From contig NC_051079.1 of NCBI RefSeq assembly GCF_004664715.2, forward strand, positions 55,267,660 to 55,331,659: a DNA stretch of 64,000 bases. Direction: 5' to 3'. Positions 24,901 through 31,959 of this stretch are shown here, piece after piece. Positions within the stretch are counted from its first letter, which is position 1, and every line of letters starts with the position of its first letter. The notes below the pieces were generated by a model, which saw only the letters and a list, made by a program, of their open reading frames with translations, had not been told where the DNA came from and made no database searches. The position numbers and the translations under genes are program-made. The stretch comes from Peromyscus leucopus. Its lineage: Eukaryota > Chordata > Mammalia > Rodentia > Cricetidae.

Positions 24901-26972
24901 TGCCATCCTAAACAAAAGAAATTATATTTTAATTTTTCCAATTGTTTTGATACTATTGCATTTTTTATAAAGAAATCTTCCTATTTGATTTTGAGGTGTC
25001 AATTATTTGCAACTCCAGAAACAGTTTCCAATTAACATAAAGGAGAGCACTTTATTTTCCAAGGAAAGCATATAGAGTTGATTTTAAAAATCTGGTTTTA
25101 GGCTACAGCTTTTGTACTGTTATTTTCTTCTGTGAATAGCTTTGCTGGTTTGATCTGTTTTCTGATTGTGCCGATAACCATCTGTGTTGGATCTGTGATG
25201 CATTTTCCCTTTTCCATTTGTATTATGTCCTTCGACAGAAAGCACAGCTGAGCACAGCTAGCTGGAGTAACTTTGCTGTTGGCTGTTTGTTGCATGCACA
25301 CAGGAATGGAGACCGCGCTCCTTTTCCCCTCCCCCAGCGCCGTTTGATCTCTCCCAAGATGCACCAGCAGCCTGCTCACTTCTAAACACAGTCCAAAAGG
25401 CCTTTAAAATGACAGCGTATATAAGTTTTTGTACTAGTCAGTTTGCTGACACTATAAATGGAAAGGCTTTCTGTTGAGACATCATCACCAAAACAATTTT
25501 TTGAAATGTTCTGAAGACTAACTTGGGTTTAAAAACTGAAAAGATTGCCACTATCCTCATAAAACTGTTGGGAGGAGGGAAAATATAATTTTATTCCATT
25601 TGGAGAATATAGGGATATGTCTTTTATTTTCTACAACAATAAGCTAAAATGATGAGTTTTTATAATTTTAATTTGAAAATCAAATAAATATTTTTCATAA
25701 AGATTGTTTTGAGTGCTAATTTGTTTACCTTTTGTAGAATTGCTTTATAGGTGATATTATCCACGCAGATGGTTGTAATTAAAAGTACTAGTAAAGAAGC
25801 AGATTTATTAATGTAGCACCAGAGTTGCGATAAAATAGCATTTGCTACCATTTTATCTGGTGGTAACATAGTGGAAGCACTTTTAAGTTTTCATCTCATA
25901 CTCATTAAGAGATGGCTATTTCTAATATGTGCATGAATGTTTATGGTGTGATGCTAGACAGCTTGGTTTCCTTTAAGACAAATTGGAAACATAAGAAGAA
26001 TTGACATTTTGCTGAAAATGTGCATGCAATCAAAATTCCATGTCTCAGGATTTTTAATGTGTTGTCTCAATGAATTCCTGTCTTCTGAAACTCTTGACTT
26101 TGACATTGTTACACACCTTTTCATTTACAAAATTGCATACATATTACGGGTAAGTTATAAGATGGTAGAATAACAGGCTGTAATTCTTTGAGCCTTTTTA
26201 CACACCAAAATTCTGTAGCTATTTTCAGTTTTTTTTTTGCAGGAAACCACAACTGTCCAATGATTTTATTTTTCAAAAGCGTGTTGCAGTAGCCAGCTTT
26301 ACAGTGTGCGAGTGTTGGGACTGTTCTCAGTATCATGTGTGCACTCAGCAGCGGCTGCTGGCTGCTGCAGCAGGCGCAGCCTTGCTCAAGGTGAAAAGCG
26401 TGCTAGCTTTGTAAATTACAGTATCAAATGGGAGATCAGATAATGCTTTACATTTATAAAGTTAATGTCTCTGTAACATATGTACTGATCATTTTTTTGA
26501 CATTTTAACTTTTAACAGATTTCTTTCCAAATTTTTATACTTGCTTAAGCAACCTTGATTTAAGTGAGAGTCTTGATTTGTACTATTATGTTCTATTGGT
26601 TTTGGCATGAATATACAAGCTTTTTTTTTTTTTTTTTTCTTTTTTTTTTCCCTTCCAGCATGTTTTCTCTTCTTTGGTTCTCTTTGTATTTACTGCTTTT
26701 CTCTTTTTCTTCTGTTCCCCTCCCTCCTTCCCCCTGTTGTTTTTGTTTTGGTGTTTTGTTCCTGTCTTCATTATTTCAGGTATTTCTTTCCCCCTCTGGA
26801 TTCCCCACGGGCTGGATCAAGATGGTCCAGCTGTGCCCAGCTTCTTCCTCCTCCTGCTCCTCTGGTAGAGCGCTCTTGCGATGCCGACACTGCCAACCTC
26901 CAGTATCCTCACCCTCGCAGAGGGTGCCTCTCTCGGCCTCTTAATCCCTTACCTGAGAACGAAGGGGTTTAA
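5762..26972 (+). CDS. SEH1L: SEH1-like nucleoporin, WD40 protein (nine coding exons, long isoform span)
   Basis: SEH1L is a WD40 beta-propeller protein. It sits in the Nup107-160 (Y) complex of the nuclear pore and at mitotic kinetochores, and is also a GATOR2 subunit that pairs with MIOS in amino-acid signalling to mTORC1 at lysosomes. Coding exons, read by frame and GT/AG sites, are 5762-5872, 9921-9971, 16855-17001, 18466-18677, 19349-19447, 20391-20531, 21027-21184, 23921-24071 and 26780-26972. They sum to 1263 bases, i.e. 420 codons plus TAA. The first 356 residues match the human protein almost residue for residue (from memory), including the starting [20 protein letters not shown] and the blade-end motif VRLWK near residue 306. 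An alternative last exon at 25239 gives 360 residues. The ATG is in a CpG island without a TATA box. No frameshift or stop interrupts the gene. Identification is very secure; the transcription start was not determined. Confidence 0.97.
6211..6226 (+). repeat. C homopolymer in SEH1L intron 1
   Basis: Sixteen consecutive C at the edge of the CpG island. This is a G-run on the other strand and could form quadruplex or i-motif structures. Confidence 0.95.
6532..6810 (-). mobile_element. Divergent B1 then B3-type SINE (reverse)
   Basis: About 6532-6632 resembles a mutated reverse B1 (gatctacctgcttctgtcgg). About 6656-6810 has the reverse B3 pattern, from aagatttattttgctttgta to gaaccgagcctgggtccctt. 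Confidence 0.6.
7318..7500 (+). repeat. (CTTT)n-(CCTT)n pyrimidine tract
   Basis: A tetranucleotide array of CTTT to about 7410 changes to CCTT until about 7473, followed by T-rich sequence that merges into the tail of the next B1. It is one long pyrimidine strand in SEH1L intron 1. Confidence 0.98.
7500..7650 (-). mobile_element. B1 SINE (reverse)
   Basis: It contains gagacagggtttctctgtgt and gtgctgggattaaaggcgtg. The adjacent tetranucleotide array probably grew from its poly(A) tail. Confidence 0.95.
7672..7985 (+). mobile_element. Two forward B1 SINEs
   Basis: The first copy (7672-7830) starts ggccaggtgtagtggctcat. The second (7864-7985) starts gctgggtggtggttgcacac and has an internal deletion. 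Confidence 0.9.
8070..8255 (-). mobile_element. B3-type SINE (reverse)
   Basis: TG-rich start, then ttacagttgcaggcagttgtgaatc, and ends gatctctccagcccc, the reverse of the tRNA-like head. Confidence 0.8.
8590..9293 (-). mobile_element. ID-like, B4 and B3 SINE cluster (reverse)
   Basis: An ID-like piece at 8590-8675 (ccactgagctacatccttag). A B4 composite of B1 plus ID at 8817-9016 (cagcctcctgagtatctggg ... catccccagtcc). A B3 at 9120-9293 ending ccactgagccatctctccag. Confidence 0.7.
9041..9082 (+). repeat. 21-bp tandem duplication, T8-9G7 unit
   Basis: Two adjacent copies of a unit AA, T8 or T9, G7, TTA, with only the T-run length differing. A tiny local duplication. Confidence 0.85.
9921..9971 (+). 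CDS. SEH1L: SEH1L coding exon 2 (residues 38-54)
   Basis: This 51-bp exon lies between a T-rich acceptor ending tttttatag and the donor gttagt. It reads [17 protein letters not shown], matching human SEH1L, and supplies the end of blade 1. Both ends are phase 0, so skipping it would remove 17 residues without a frameshift. Confidence 0.96.
10156..10275 (+). mobile_element. B1-like SINE (forward, old)
   Basis: It reads ggccaggtatgggatcccag, then aggctgaggcaggagactgc, and ends in a run of about 27 A. The 5' half is deleted or diverged. Confidence 0.7.
10457..10857 (+). mobile_element. Solo LTR or 5' LTR of an endogenous retrovirus
   Basis: The roughly 401-bp segment begins TGTGGGGCA and ends TTCACA. 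TATAAAA lies at 10710-10716 and AATAAA at 10734-10739, so U3, R and U5 parts can be recognised. It sits sense-oriented in SEH1L intron 2. No retroviral coding sequence follows; downstream DNA becomes L1-like by about 11020. I could not identify target-site duplications. The family is not assigned. Confidence 0.7.
11020..12055 (-). mobile_element. Rodent L1 3' region (antisense)
   Basis: Stretches such as gcacgttgtccagttgtggt, gcttctttgatgtgggttga and ggccattttattactgtgtc resemble the reverse of the 3' end of old rodent L1 elements. No open reading frame of note remains. The right part is interrupted by an LTR copy at about 12060. Confidence 0.6.
12060..12445 (-). mobile_element. LTR-like element, copy 1 of a five-copy family (diverged)
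   Basis: Shared landmarks are aggcttaatattatttataa, taaattaacccat, cccagaattctc, tgcctggctactggccaatc and a terminal atccacagcaga. Four other copies occur in this window at about 29.7, 37.9, 44.8 and 50.9 kb. Read on the minus strand it starts TGTGG, which suggests an antisense LTR. No family name is assigned. Confidence 0.6.
12446..13060. other. Intronic stretch without recognised features
   Basis: SEH1L intron 2 sequence with no recognised exon or repeat. It might be old retroelement DNA, since it lies between L1-like and B1 sequence. Confidence 0.4.
13060..13212 (-). mobile_element. B1 SINE (reverse)
   Basis: It contains gacagcgtttctctgtgtag and ends gtgcgccaccaccgcccggc. The copy is well preserved. 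Confidence 0.93.
13495..13790 (-). mobile_element. Two reverse B1-type SINEs
   Basis: A diverged copy spans about 13495-13630 (aactgctaggattacaaaca), and a second about 13645-13785 (gggattaaaggtgtatgcca). Confidence 0.75.
14026..14074 (+). repeat. (ATG/GAT)n trinucleotide repeat
   Basis: Repeated atgatg with two interruptions, starting from catcatcatt. It adjoins a reverse B1 (about 14080-14215). Confidence 0.95.
14080..14215 (-). mobile_element. B1 SINE (reverse)
   Basis: It contains tgagacaggatctttttcat, then gctgagattaaaggcatacg. Confidence 0.85.
14268..14465 (+). mobile_element. B4-type SINE (forward)
   Basis: An ID-like head (gtagagtgcttgccttagca) is followed by a B1-like part (cacctgtaatcccagcactg), the B4 composite arrangement. 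A reverse B1 end with a (CAC)n run follows at about 14527-14582. Confidence 0.65.
15129..15315 (-). mobile_element. B3-type SINE (reverse)
   Basis: It runs from aagattttatttattgtgtt through tacaggtggttgtgagctcc to gctgagccatctctctagct. Confidence 0.85.
15490..15650 (-). mobile_element. B1 SINE (reverse)
   Basis: It contains tcagggtttcagtgtaacag and ctgagtgctgggattatagg. Confidence 0.9.
15880..16065 (+). mobile_element. B2 SINE (forward)
   Basis: It starts gggatggagagatggctcag, with gtcctgagttcaattcccag as its B box, and ends in a TAAATAAATAAATC tail. This is a well-preserved copy. Confidence 0.95.
16205..16712. mobile_element. B4-like SINE (forward) then B2 SINE (reverse)
   Basis: About 16205-16430 is forward (ggggctggagaggtgcacca, gcttgtaatcccagtgct). 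About 16535-16712 is a reverse B2 (cattacagatggttgtgagc ... ctgagccatctctccagccc). The reverse B2 lies 470 bp after the forward B2 at 15880. Confidence 0.75.
16855..17001 (+). CDS. SEH1L: SEH1L coding exon 3 (residues 55-103)
   Basis: The acceptor is ccccag and the donor gtgaga. The exon encodes [17 protein letters not shown] and then a WD-type blade including the stretch DRTAAVWEE. It is 49 codons, phase 0 at both ends. The match to human SEH1L is complete by memory. Confidence 0.97.
17002..17285 (+). other. SEH1L intron 3 start, unique sequence
   Basis: No recognised repeat or exon. A CG-containing stretch at about 17040-17110 is mildly GC-rich for this intron. Confidence 0.5.
17338..17365. 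repeat. Perfect 12-bp inverted repeat
   Basis: TCAGTGATAGTA (17338-17349) and TACTATCACTGA (17354-17365) are exact reverse complements around a 4-base loop. It sits inside an ID-like SINE remnant (about 17290-17385). Confidence 0.9.
17815..18160 (+). mobile_element. Rodent interspersed repeat, unnamed family
   Basis: The segment from gttagggtttttattgctgt through acagaggtttagtccattat to tctctcaaaccattaca matches a repeat I recognise as common in rodent genomes but cannot name with certainty. A related kind of sequence flanks the nested B1s near 47.5-48.2 kb. Confidence 0.5.
18405..18452 (+). repeat. (AT)n-rich tract
   Basis: Alternating AT with interruptions, directly before the acceptor of SEH1L exon 4. 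Confidence 0.9.
18466..18677 (+). CDS. SEH1L: SEH1L coding exon 4 (residues 104-174)
   Basis: The acceptor cttttttcag follows an AT-rich dinucleotide stretch, and the donor is gtaagc. The exon encodes [20 protein letters not shown], then a blade ending in [13 protein letters not shown], then SWNPS. It ends with two bases of a serine codon completed by exon 5. Confidence 0.97.
19055..19265 (+). repeat. (CA/CG)n alternating purine-pyrimidine tract
   Basis: About 210 bp of CACA, CGCG, ACGC and ATAC dinucleotide steps. The tract is CpG-rich and ends about 85 bp before SEH1L exon 5. Open frames on both strands (His/Thr or Val/Cys/Arg repeats) are by-products of it. Confidence 0.97.
19349..19447 (+). 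CDS. SEH1L: SEH1L coding exon 5 (residues 174-207)
   Basis: The acceptor is cattcccag and the donor gtcagt, which is weaker than consensus at position +3. The exon encodes [20 protein letters not shown] and [13 protein letters not shown] long CA/CG dinucleotide tract ends only about 85 bp upstream of the acceptor. Confidence 0.96.
19583..19880 (-). mobile_element. B3-type and B1-like SINEs (reverse)
   Basis: About 19583-19766 ends gcggagcaacctctccagcc. It is followed by a diverged B1-like part at about 19772-19875 (cttctgagtagctggta). Confidence 0.7.
20391..20531 (+). CDS. SEH1L: SEH1L coding exon 6 (residues 207-254)
   Basis: The acceptor is tctgaattag and the donor gtgagt. The exon encodes [20 protein letters not shown], then [20 protein letters not shown] and FTLKPV, another propeller blade. 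Phases fit exons 5 and 7 exactly. Confidence 0.97.
21000..21024 (+). repeat. T homopolymer at the acceptor of SEH1L exon 7
   Basis: Almost 30 consecutive T, slightly longer than the marked interval, run straight into TTTTAG and exon 7. They serve as the polypyrimidine tract. Confidence 0.95.
21027..21184 (+). CDS. SEH1L: SEH1L coding exon 7 (residues 254-307)
   Basis: The exon follows an uninterrupted T run of almost 30 bases and the acceptor ttttag; the donor is gtaagg. It encodes [20 protein letters not shown], then [20 protein letters not shown] and [12 protein letters not shown], the clearest WD blade in the protein. Confidence 0.97.
21263..21340 (+). repeat. (AT)n palindromic run and small B1 fragment
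   Basis: TATATA repeats form a near-perfect palindrome to about 21296. A reverse B1 scrap (gtatccctggctgtcctgga) follows. Confidence 0.85.
21840..21982 (+). repeat. (CCCT)n then (CT)n pyrimidine tract
   Basis: About 105 bp of CCCT/CCTC units are followed by about 36 bp of CT in SEH1L intron 7. It is entirely pyrimidine on this strand and a mirror repeat, so triplex (H-DNA) formation is plausible. Confidence 0.98.
22378..22940 (-). mobile_element. Reverse B3/B4-like and B1 SINEs
   Basis: About 22378-22670 begins aaagattttattttgatatt and carries a B1-like core. A reverse B1 follows at about 22790-22940 (gagacaggatttcactctgt). Confidence 0.6.
23030..23320 (+). mobile_element. B4-like SINE (forward, old)
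   Basis: The head gagactgctcagttgctgac is followed by gcctgttagtgtgcaactgc and cttccacatgaccagag. Heavily diverged. Confidence 0.5.
23921..24071 (+). CDS. SEH1L: SEH1L coding exon 8 (residues 307-357)
   Basis: The acceptor is tttctttcag and the donor gtaggc. The exon encodes [20 protein letters not shown] and then a Ser/Asn-rich linker ending NSLNGSSAG. The linker differs from human at several positions, unlike the nearly invariant propeller. Both alternative last exons splice from this donor. Confidence 0.96.
24115..24318 (-). mobile_element. B3-type SINE (reverse)
   Basis: It contains gaactagagttaacggatgc and ends gctgggccacctctcatgat. It is the last recognisable SINE before a repeat-poor 2.2-kb region. 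Confidence 0.75.
25239..25251 (+). CDS. SEH1L: SEH1L alternative last coding exon, short isoform (RKHS stop)
   Basis: After the pyrimidine-rich acceptor ending ccttcgacag, the bases A AAG CAC AGC TGA complete an arginine codon and add KHS and a stop. This gives the RKHS ending I recall for the 360-residue mammalian isoform. Exons 1-8 plus this piece total exactly 361 codons including the stop. A 3' UTR follows; an AATAAA at 25683-25688 with a T/GT-rich downstream stretch is the first plausible poly(A) signal. The surrounding 2 kb is nearly free of repeats. Confidence 0.88.
25252..25705 (+). other. SEH1L: SEH1L short-isoform 3' untranslated region (proposed)
   Basis: Repeat-free sequence follows the RKHS stop and continues to an AATAAA at 25683-25688. 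Unique AT-rich sequence continues to about 26480, so a longer 3' UTR or conserved regulatory sequence is also possible. Confidence 0.5.
26780..26972 (+). CDS. SEH1L: SEH1L last coding exon, long isoform tail (residues 357-420)
   Basis: The acceptor cttcattatttcag precedes [20 protein letters not shown], then a proline stretch, then [15 protein letters not shown] and [12 protein letters not shown] with TAA at 26970. This matches the long human isoform tail (421 residues there, 420 here); the difference lies in the proline run. The tail is outside the propeller and probably disordered. Confidence 0.93.
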
Positions 26973-27560
26973 AACACTGATTCAAAGGCCTTGTTCAGAT
27001 GCTTGTCAATGCTTTTATTCCGGGCTGCTTTTTTGGTTTTCTTCATTTTCTTTCAGAAGATCCTTCTTACTTAGGGCATGTCTTGCATGTATCACAACTG
27101 AAGTGTTTGGAACCAAACCTGTTTGTACTTCTGCACCAGGAAACCCTGGCTTCACTAGTGGGTTACCTCTGGTGAGATGAGCTTCAGAAAAGCAACATTA
27201 ACTGTGAAAGACTCCCAGTATCAAATTCAAAGTGCCTGTCTTGTAAAGTCTGTGTGGAATTGCCAGAGTTCAGTTTTGCCTGTTAATAGACAGCTTTGTG
27301 AGAAAGCATATCATTGTGGACATCACTCTGCATTTCAGACATTAAAAAACATTTTGAATTTTATAGGCTGATGTTATAAATGACTGTAAAATAAATCATT
27401 CCTGTGTATAAAGCAGCAAATCATAAGGATATTTTTGTTTTTTGTTTTTTGTTTTTTTTTTTAAATGAAAATGCCTTTCACTACTTGGAATTAACTGCTT
27501 AAAGCTTTTGTAATTATTCTCCAAGTAGATTATTTAATAAAAACATTTTAAAAGATATGC
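26973..27560 (+). other. SEH1L: SEH1L long-isoform 3' untranslated region
   Basis: Sequence after the long-isoform stop codon is AT-rich and lacks recognisable SINEs until about 27600. AATAAA hexamers at 27390-27395 and 27536-27541 are the likely cleavage signals, and the second lies just before the repeats resume. The 3' end is inferred, not observed. Confidence 0.7.
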
Positions 27561-27597
27561 ATCTCTTGTCTTATAGAATCTATATGTACTTGGGTTT

Positions 27598-28590
27598 TCT
27601 TGTTTGTTGGTTTGTTTTTTTGAGACAAAGTCTGTGTAGGCTGGCCTGGAACTGGCTATGTAGCTAAGTTTTGAACTTGAACTCCTGACACACCTGCCTC
27701 CCCCTCCAAAGTGCTGGGATTACAGGATTACACTGCCACACCCGGCTAAAATAGAATATTCTTTATTGAAGATAGTTTAGGCTTAGTTTCCTTTTACCAT
27801 GTCACAAAACCAAAAAAGCTGAAAAAAAAATGTTTATTTATCAGGGGATTGTTTCATAAAAAGGTGCCATACTAGGTGAGATTGCTCATTGGGTAAAGAT
27901 GCCTACCACGGAAACTGACGACTTGAATGCATTCCCCAGAAACCACACGGTGGCAGGAGAGAACCAGCTCCAGCTGGTTTTTTGACTCCACGCACGCACG
28001 CAATGGAAATGTCATTAAAACAGAACATCAATATGTAAGTTAACATTCAGAACTGACAAATGTTGACTTCAGTCTCAGTACTCAGCATTATTGTTACTGT
28101 TGTTTTTGAGGGTGGGGAGGGGGGACAACAGGGTCTCTACATACCCCTGCTTTCTTGGGACTCACTATGTAGACAAGGCTGGCTTTGAACTCAGAGATCT
28201 ATGTGTCTCTGTTTCACAAGTGCTGGGATCAAGAGCATATACTACCATGCCTGGTTCAATGCTAATTTGTAGTCAGAAAGCAAGTTTTATTTGAATATGG
28301 TTAAGTGATTAAAACCATGGAGCCAGTCATCTTATTTTGGCCTAGTTTTCTTAGGAATTGTTGAGGATTTACCTTTCAAGGCAAAAAGATGTCTTTAAAA
28401 AAAAAAAAAGATTCTGTTTTTAATTATGTTTATGTGTGAGTTCATGCATTCGTGAATTCAGGTGCTCTTGGCGTCCAGAAGAGGATGCCAGATTCCCTGG
28501 AGCTGCTGTTACAGGCCTCTGTGAGTTACTGGACGCTGGTGCCGGGAACCTAACTTGGGTCTTCTCTAGACTCATCTCTCCAGCCCTAAC
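27598..28590. mobile_element. SINE cluster: B1(-), B3(+), B1(-), B3(-)
   Basis: Reverse B1 at about 27610-27750 (gtgctgggattacaggatta). Forward B3-like piece at about 27872-28000 (gattgctcattgggtaaag). Reverse B1 at about 28105-28255 (aagtgctgggatcaagagca). Reverse B3 at about 28410-28590 ending gactcatctctccagcccta. Confidence 0.65.
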
Positions 28591-28734
28591 AGATGTATTT
28601 TAAAAAGCATTTCATATGTGCAAATATGTTTTTCACACTGGTGACATAATTGTTAAGACTTTATATGTAGAGCATCATAAATTAGAGATGATAAAGATTA
28701 GATAGCATAGAGCCTATTTTTTTTTAAATTTTTT

Positions 28735-29090
28735 TCTTTCTTTTTTTTTTTTAAGATTTATTATGTATACAGTGTTCTGCCTGCATGCCAGAAGAGGGCA
28801 CCAGATCTCATTACAGATGTTTGTGAGCCGCCATGTGGTTGCTGGGAATTGAACTCAGGACCTCTGGAAGAACAGTCAGTGCTCTTAACCTGTGAGCCAT
28901 TGCTCCAGCCCATAATAGAGCCTATTTTAATTAAAGAGACATTTGAGTTGTGTTTAATGATGTCAAGTAAGCCAGACATGGTGGTGCATGTCTGTAATCC
29001 CAGCACTTGGGATGTTGAGGCAGGAAGATTTTCATGAGTTGGGGGCCAGCCTGGCCTTCATAGCAGGACCTATTACTAAAAGGAAAAGAA
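28735..29090. mobile_element. B2 SINE (reverse) and B1 SINE (forward)
   Basis: Reverse B2 at about 28750-28915 (cattacagatgtttgtgagc ... ccattgctccagccc). Forward B1-like at about 28970-29090 (gccagacatggtggtgcatg). Confidence 0.8.
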
Positions 29091-29399
29091 ATACTGTCTT
29101 TAAAATTAGCATTGCAATGTGAAAAGAAATTCTTTTAAATAATTCCTAAGAGTTTTGTTCAAGGGGTAAGTTGTAGACTTAAGTAGGATTAAAGGAAGGT
29201 GTCTAAAGAATTCTATTTCAGAATTAACAGTTCATGTTGTAGAGATTTCAGTGGCTTTATTGTAGAGTTAGAATAAGGTGAGACTTGAGAACCATTCTCC
29301 AGTTCAATTTAGTCTAATATACTAATGCTGTGTGCCAGAGGATACGTGAACAAAGGAAAGGTAATCAATGAGCCCACAAATTCAGTTTAGTGAAAAAAC

Positions 29400-29602
29400 A
29401 TTTTTTTTTTTTTTTTTTTGGTTTTTCGAGACAGGGTTTCTCTGTGTAGCTTTGCGCTTTTCCTGGAACTCACTTGGTAGCCCAGGCTGGCCTCGAACTC
29501 ACAGAGATCCGCCTGGCTCTGCCTCCCGAGTGCTGGGATTAAAGGCGCGCACCACCACCACCACCACCACCACCACCACCACCACCACCACCGCCGGGCT
29601 CT
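29400..29602 (-). mobile_element. B1 SINE (reverse) with internal (CCA)n expansion
   Basis: It contains gagacagggtttctctgtgt and gcctcccgagtgctgggatt. The normally short CCACCACCG end has grown to more than 13 CCA units at about 29552-29592 before ccgccgggct. Confidence 0.95.
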
Positions 29603-29689
29603 GAGAAAACATTTCTAAAGTAGATGGAATAATGTGTTCTGACATACAAAACAGTGAATGCATGATAAGTATAAAAGCCACTTGTAGCT

Positions 29690-30050
29690 GGAGGGCTTCT
29701 CTCCAGGTTCCACCAAACCCTGCAGTCCACGTATAAAATAATCACTCAGACACTTATATTACTTATAAACTGTATGGCCGTGGCAGGCTTCTTGCTAACT
29801 GTTCTTATAGCTTAAATTAATCCATTTCCATATATCTATATACCTTGCCACATGGCTGGTGGCTTACCGGCGTCTTCACATGCTGCTGGTCATGGTGGCA
29901 GCTGGCAGTGTCTCTCTGCTTCAGCCTTCCGCTTCCCAGAATTCTCCTCTCTCCTTGTCCCACCTACTTCCTGCCTGGCCACTGGCCAATCAGTGTTTTA
30001 TTTATTGACCAATCAGAGCAATTTGACATACAGACCATCCCACAGCAGCT
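29690..30050 (-). mobile_element. LTR-like element, copy 2 of the five-copy family
   Basis: Landmarks are aaactgtatggccgtggcag, ttcacatgctgctggtcatg, cccagaattctcctctctcc and ccaatcagtgttttatttat, ending accatcccacagca. It is nearly identical to the copy at 37.9 kb, so both are young. The frame running through it is shared with that copy and is not a gene. Confidence 0.7.
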
Positions 30051-30578
30051 GCTGACTTGCTTTTGCTGGCGGAATTTGGAAGAGATGTGGCATTTTCATG
30101 GGTTGAACAGTTGGCCGGGGACGAAGACGACAATAGGGTTCTTTTTAGAGAACATGATTTTTAGGAAAGTGATTAATCTAAATTCATATCTTGTAACTGG
30201 GATTGGATATTGACAGGCATTCCACTGAAAGCTATTGGTACAGGAGCACCAGGCCTTTATATTTTTTGTTTTGGACAGGCATCACTTCTAATTCTTCGGA
30301 AGGCACCGCTGGTTGTAGGGCCTCTATGGCTCAAAGTTCTAAAAAGATTTGTAAGTTACATTGGGAATTCCATCTTTCTTTATAGTTGGCAGGTAAGGTA
30401 AGATACTGGTGTATGACAGTTGCTCCTACCTGTTGTGTACTTCGAGTACCAAGTGCTTCCATGCACCAGCGCTTTCCCAGGTACATGAATTGAACCACCC
30501 AGGGCTCCAGTAGTCCCATTTTATAGACGAGGCACTGATACGGTTCCCATCTAGGCAGGTTAGCATTAGAGTTCAGGC

Positions 30579-30609
<31 letters not shown>

Positions 30610-30854
30610 TGTATTTCCTTTGATATATTCATCTCTGTCACCAGAGAATCAACAGGTTGCTGAGTGTTTTGGGGCAAGTTCTGGTGACTTTAGGATTGTG
30701 GCTATCTCTTGGGAACTCAGTGGTACAGGGTGAAGGACTCCTAGACACATTGCACAGCTAACCTCTAAATGGGTTAAGATCCTTTGTGAAAGAAGGGGAG
30801 TCTATCAATTCCTTTGAGGCCCAGCAGAGCAGTTTGGAAGGCCCTCCCCCCTCC

Positions 30855-31545
30855 CCACCTTTTTTTTTTCTTTTCCTTCCCCTTCATCCCCCCTCCCCTG
30901 ACGGAATGTAGTCCTGGCTGTCTTGGAACTCACTCTGTAGATCAGGCTGGCCTTGATCACCTCTGCCTCCTGAGTGCTGGGATTAAAGGCAGTGTACCAC
31001 TACCGCTTGGCAGGCTTTTTTTTTTTTTTTTAAATTGGATGTGAGCAATACACAAGTACCACAAAAGGGAAAAAAAGTTTGACGAGACAGAATAGTAGAT
31101 AAAGCACCATTCATTTTTTAAAATAAGCTTCGATTTTCTAAGGCAGTGTCTTAGTATTGTCAAGGCTGGGGGATCTTGGGCACTGTATCCTACGTCCTCA
31201 GCCAGCCAAACGCAGGGATCATGGGTGTGCGCCATTAATAGGCATTGTTTCCGGGAAGTAACCCTCAAGAGGTTAGCCAAGAGTGACCACCCAGGAAGCT
31301 TTTGGGTGGAAAATTATCAAGTAAATAGATAACTTTTCCGACGAGGCTAACCTCAGGTACAGCAACTATTGACTTTGCATCTCCTTTCTCTATGTTTAAG
31401 TTTTTTTTTTTTTTTTTTTTGGTTGATTTTTCTAGACAGGGTTTCTGTATGTACCTCTGGCTCTGTAGACCTGGCTGGCCTTGAACTCAGAGATCCGCCT
31501 GCCTCTGCTTCCAGAGTGCTGGATTTGTGCCACCACCGCCCTACA
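30855..31545 (-). mobile_element. Two reverse B1 SINEs
   Basis: The first is at about 30900-31015 (gtagtcctggctgtcttgga ... ctgggattaaaggcagtgta). The second is at 31400-31545, after a T run (ctagacagggtttctgtatg). Sequence between them may hold an older B1-like relic. Confidence 0.8.
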
Positions 31546-31959
31546 TTTTATTCTTTCTTTAAAAGATATCGAAAAACAGTCGACGTTAAGGAATTAGCTT
31601 AGGAAAAGAGAGAGCCCCTTCCCCTTTAAGACCGTGTTTGATATTTTAAGATAGACTATAGGATTTTTCAGATAAAGAGTTTGTGCTGGGCACAGGCAAT
31701 GATGGGATTTGTGTGGTCTTTGAAGAATGGCAGCTAAGGACCAGCTCTATCCTAGGCGATTAGATGTAGAAACTAGCTGTCGGGACACGTGTATCCCAAG
31801 GAATGATTTGTTGAAAGCAAACCATAAAGTCTCTGCATCTGCCAAACGGCGATACGAAAAAAAAAAAACGGGGGGACATTTCGGCCGGGCTTTTCCCCTT
31901 GTGTGTAAGGTGGCTTTCGGTGCCTCCAGGCGATCTCAAACTGAGTAATCCATCTCAAG

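Larger units (their letters stand above)
24320..26560 (+). other. Repeat-poor region around the alternative SEH1L 3' ends
   Basis: No SINE, L1 or LTR is recognisable across about 2.2 kb, unlike nearly all other non-coding DNA here. It includes the RKHS terminal exon (25239) and its likely 3' UTR. Selection on UTR or splicing signals is the simplest explanation. Confidence 0.6.
27561..31959. other. Intergenic region between SEH1L and CEP192
   Basis: No coding gene was recognised. Contents are SINEs (27598-29602 and 30855-31545), one LTR copy (29690-30050) and a T30 run near 30575. Unique-looking gaps occur at about 29100-29380, 30060-30570, 30610-30850 and 31550-31950. Confidence 0.6.

Noticed and set aside
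26243..26414. Possible third last exon of SEH1L: acceptor tttttgcag then a 57-codon frame in phase with exon 8
   Set aside because: The encoded tail matches no isoform I know, while the RKHS ending at 25239 and the long tail at 26780 both match. The frame is probably chance. A junction 24071-26243 in RNA-seq would revive it.
29845..30213. Similar 120- and 89-codon frames at 29.8 kb and 38.1 kb, suggestive of a gene family
   Set aside because: Both lie in copies of one LTR-like repeat. The similarity reflects the repeat, and neither has a start context or conserved domain.
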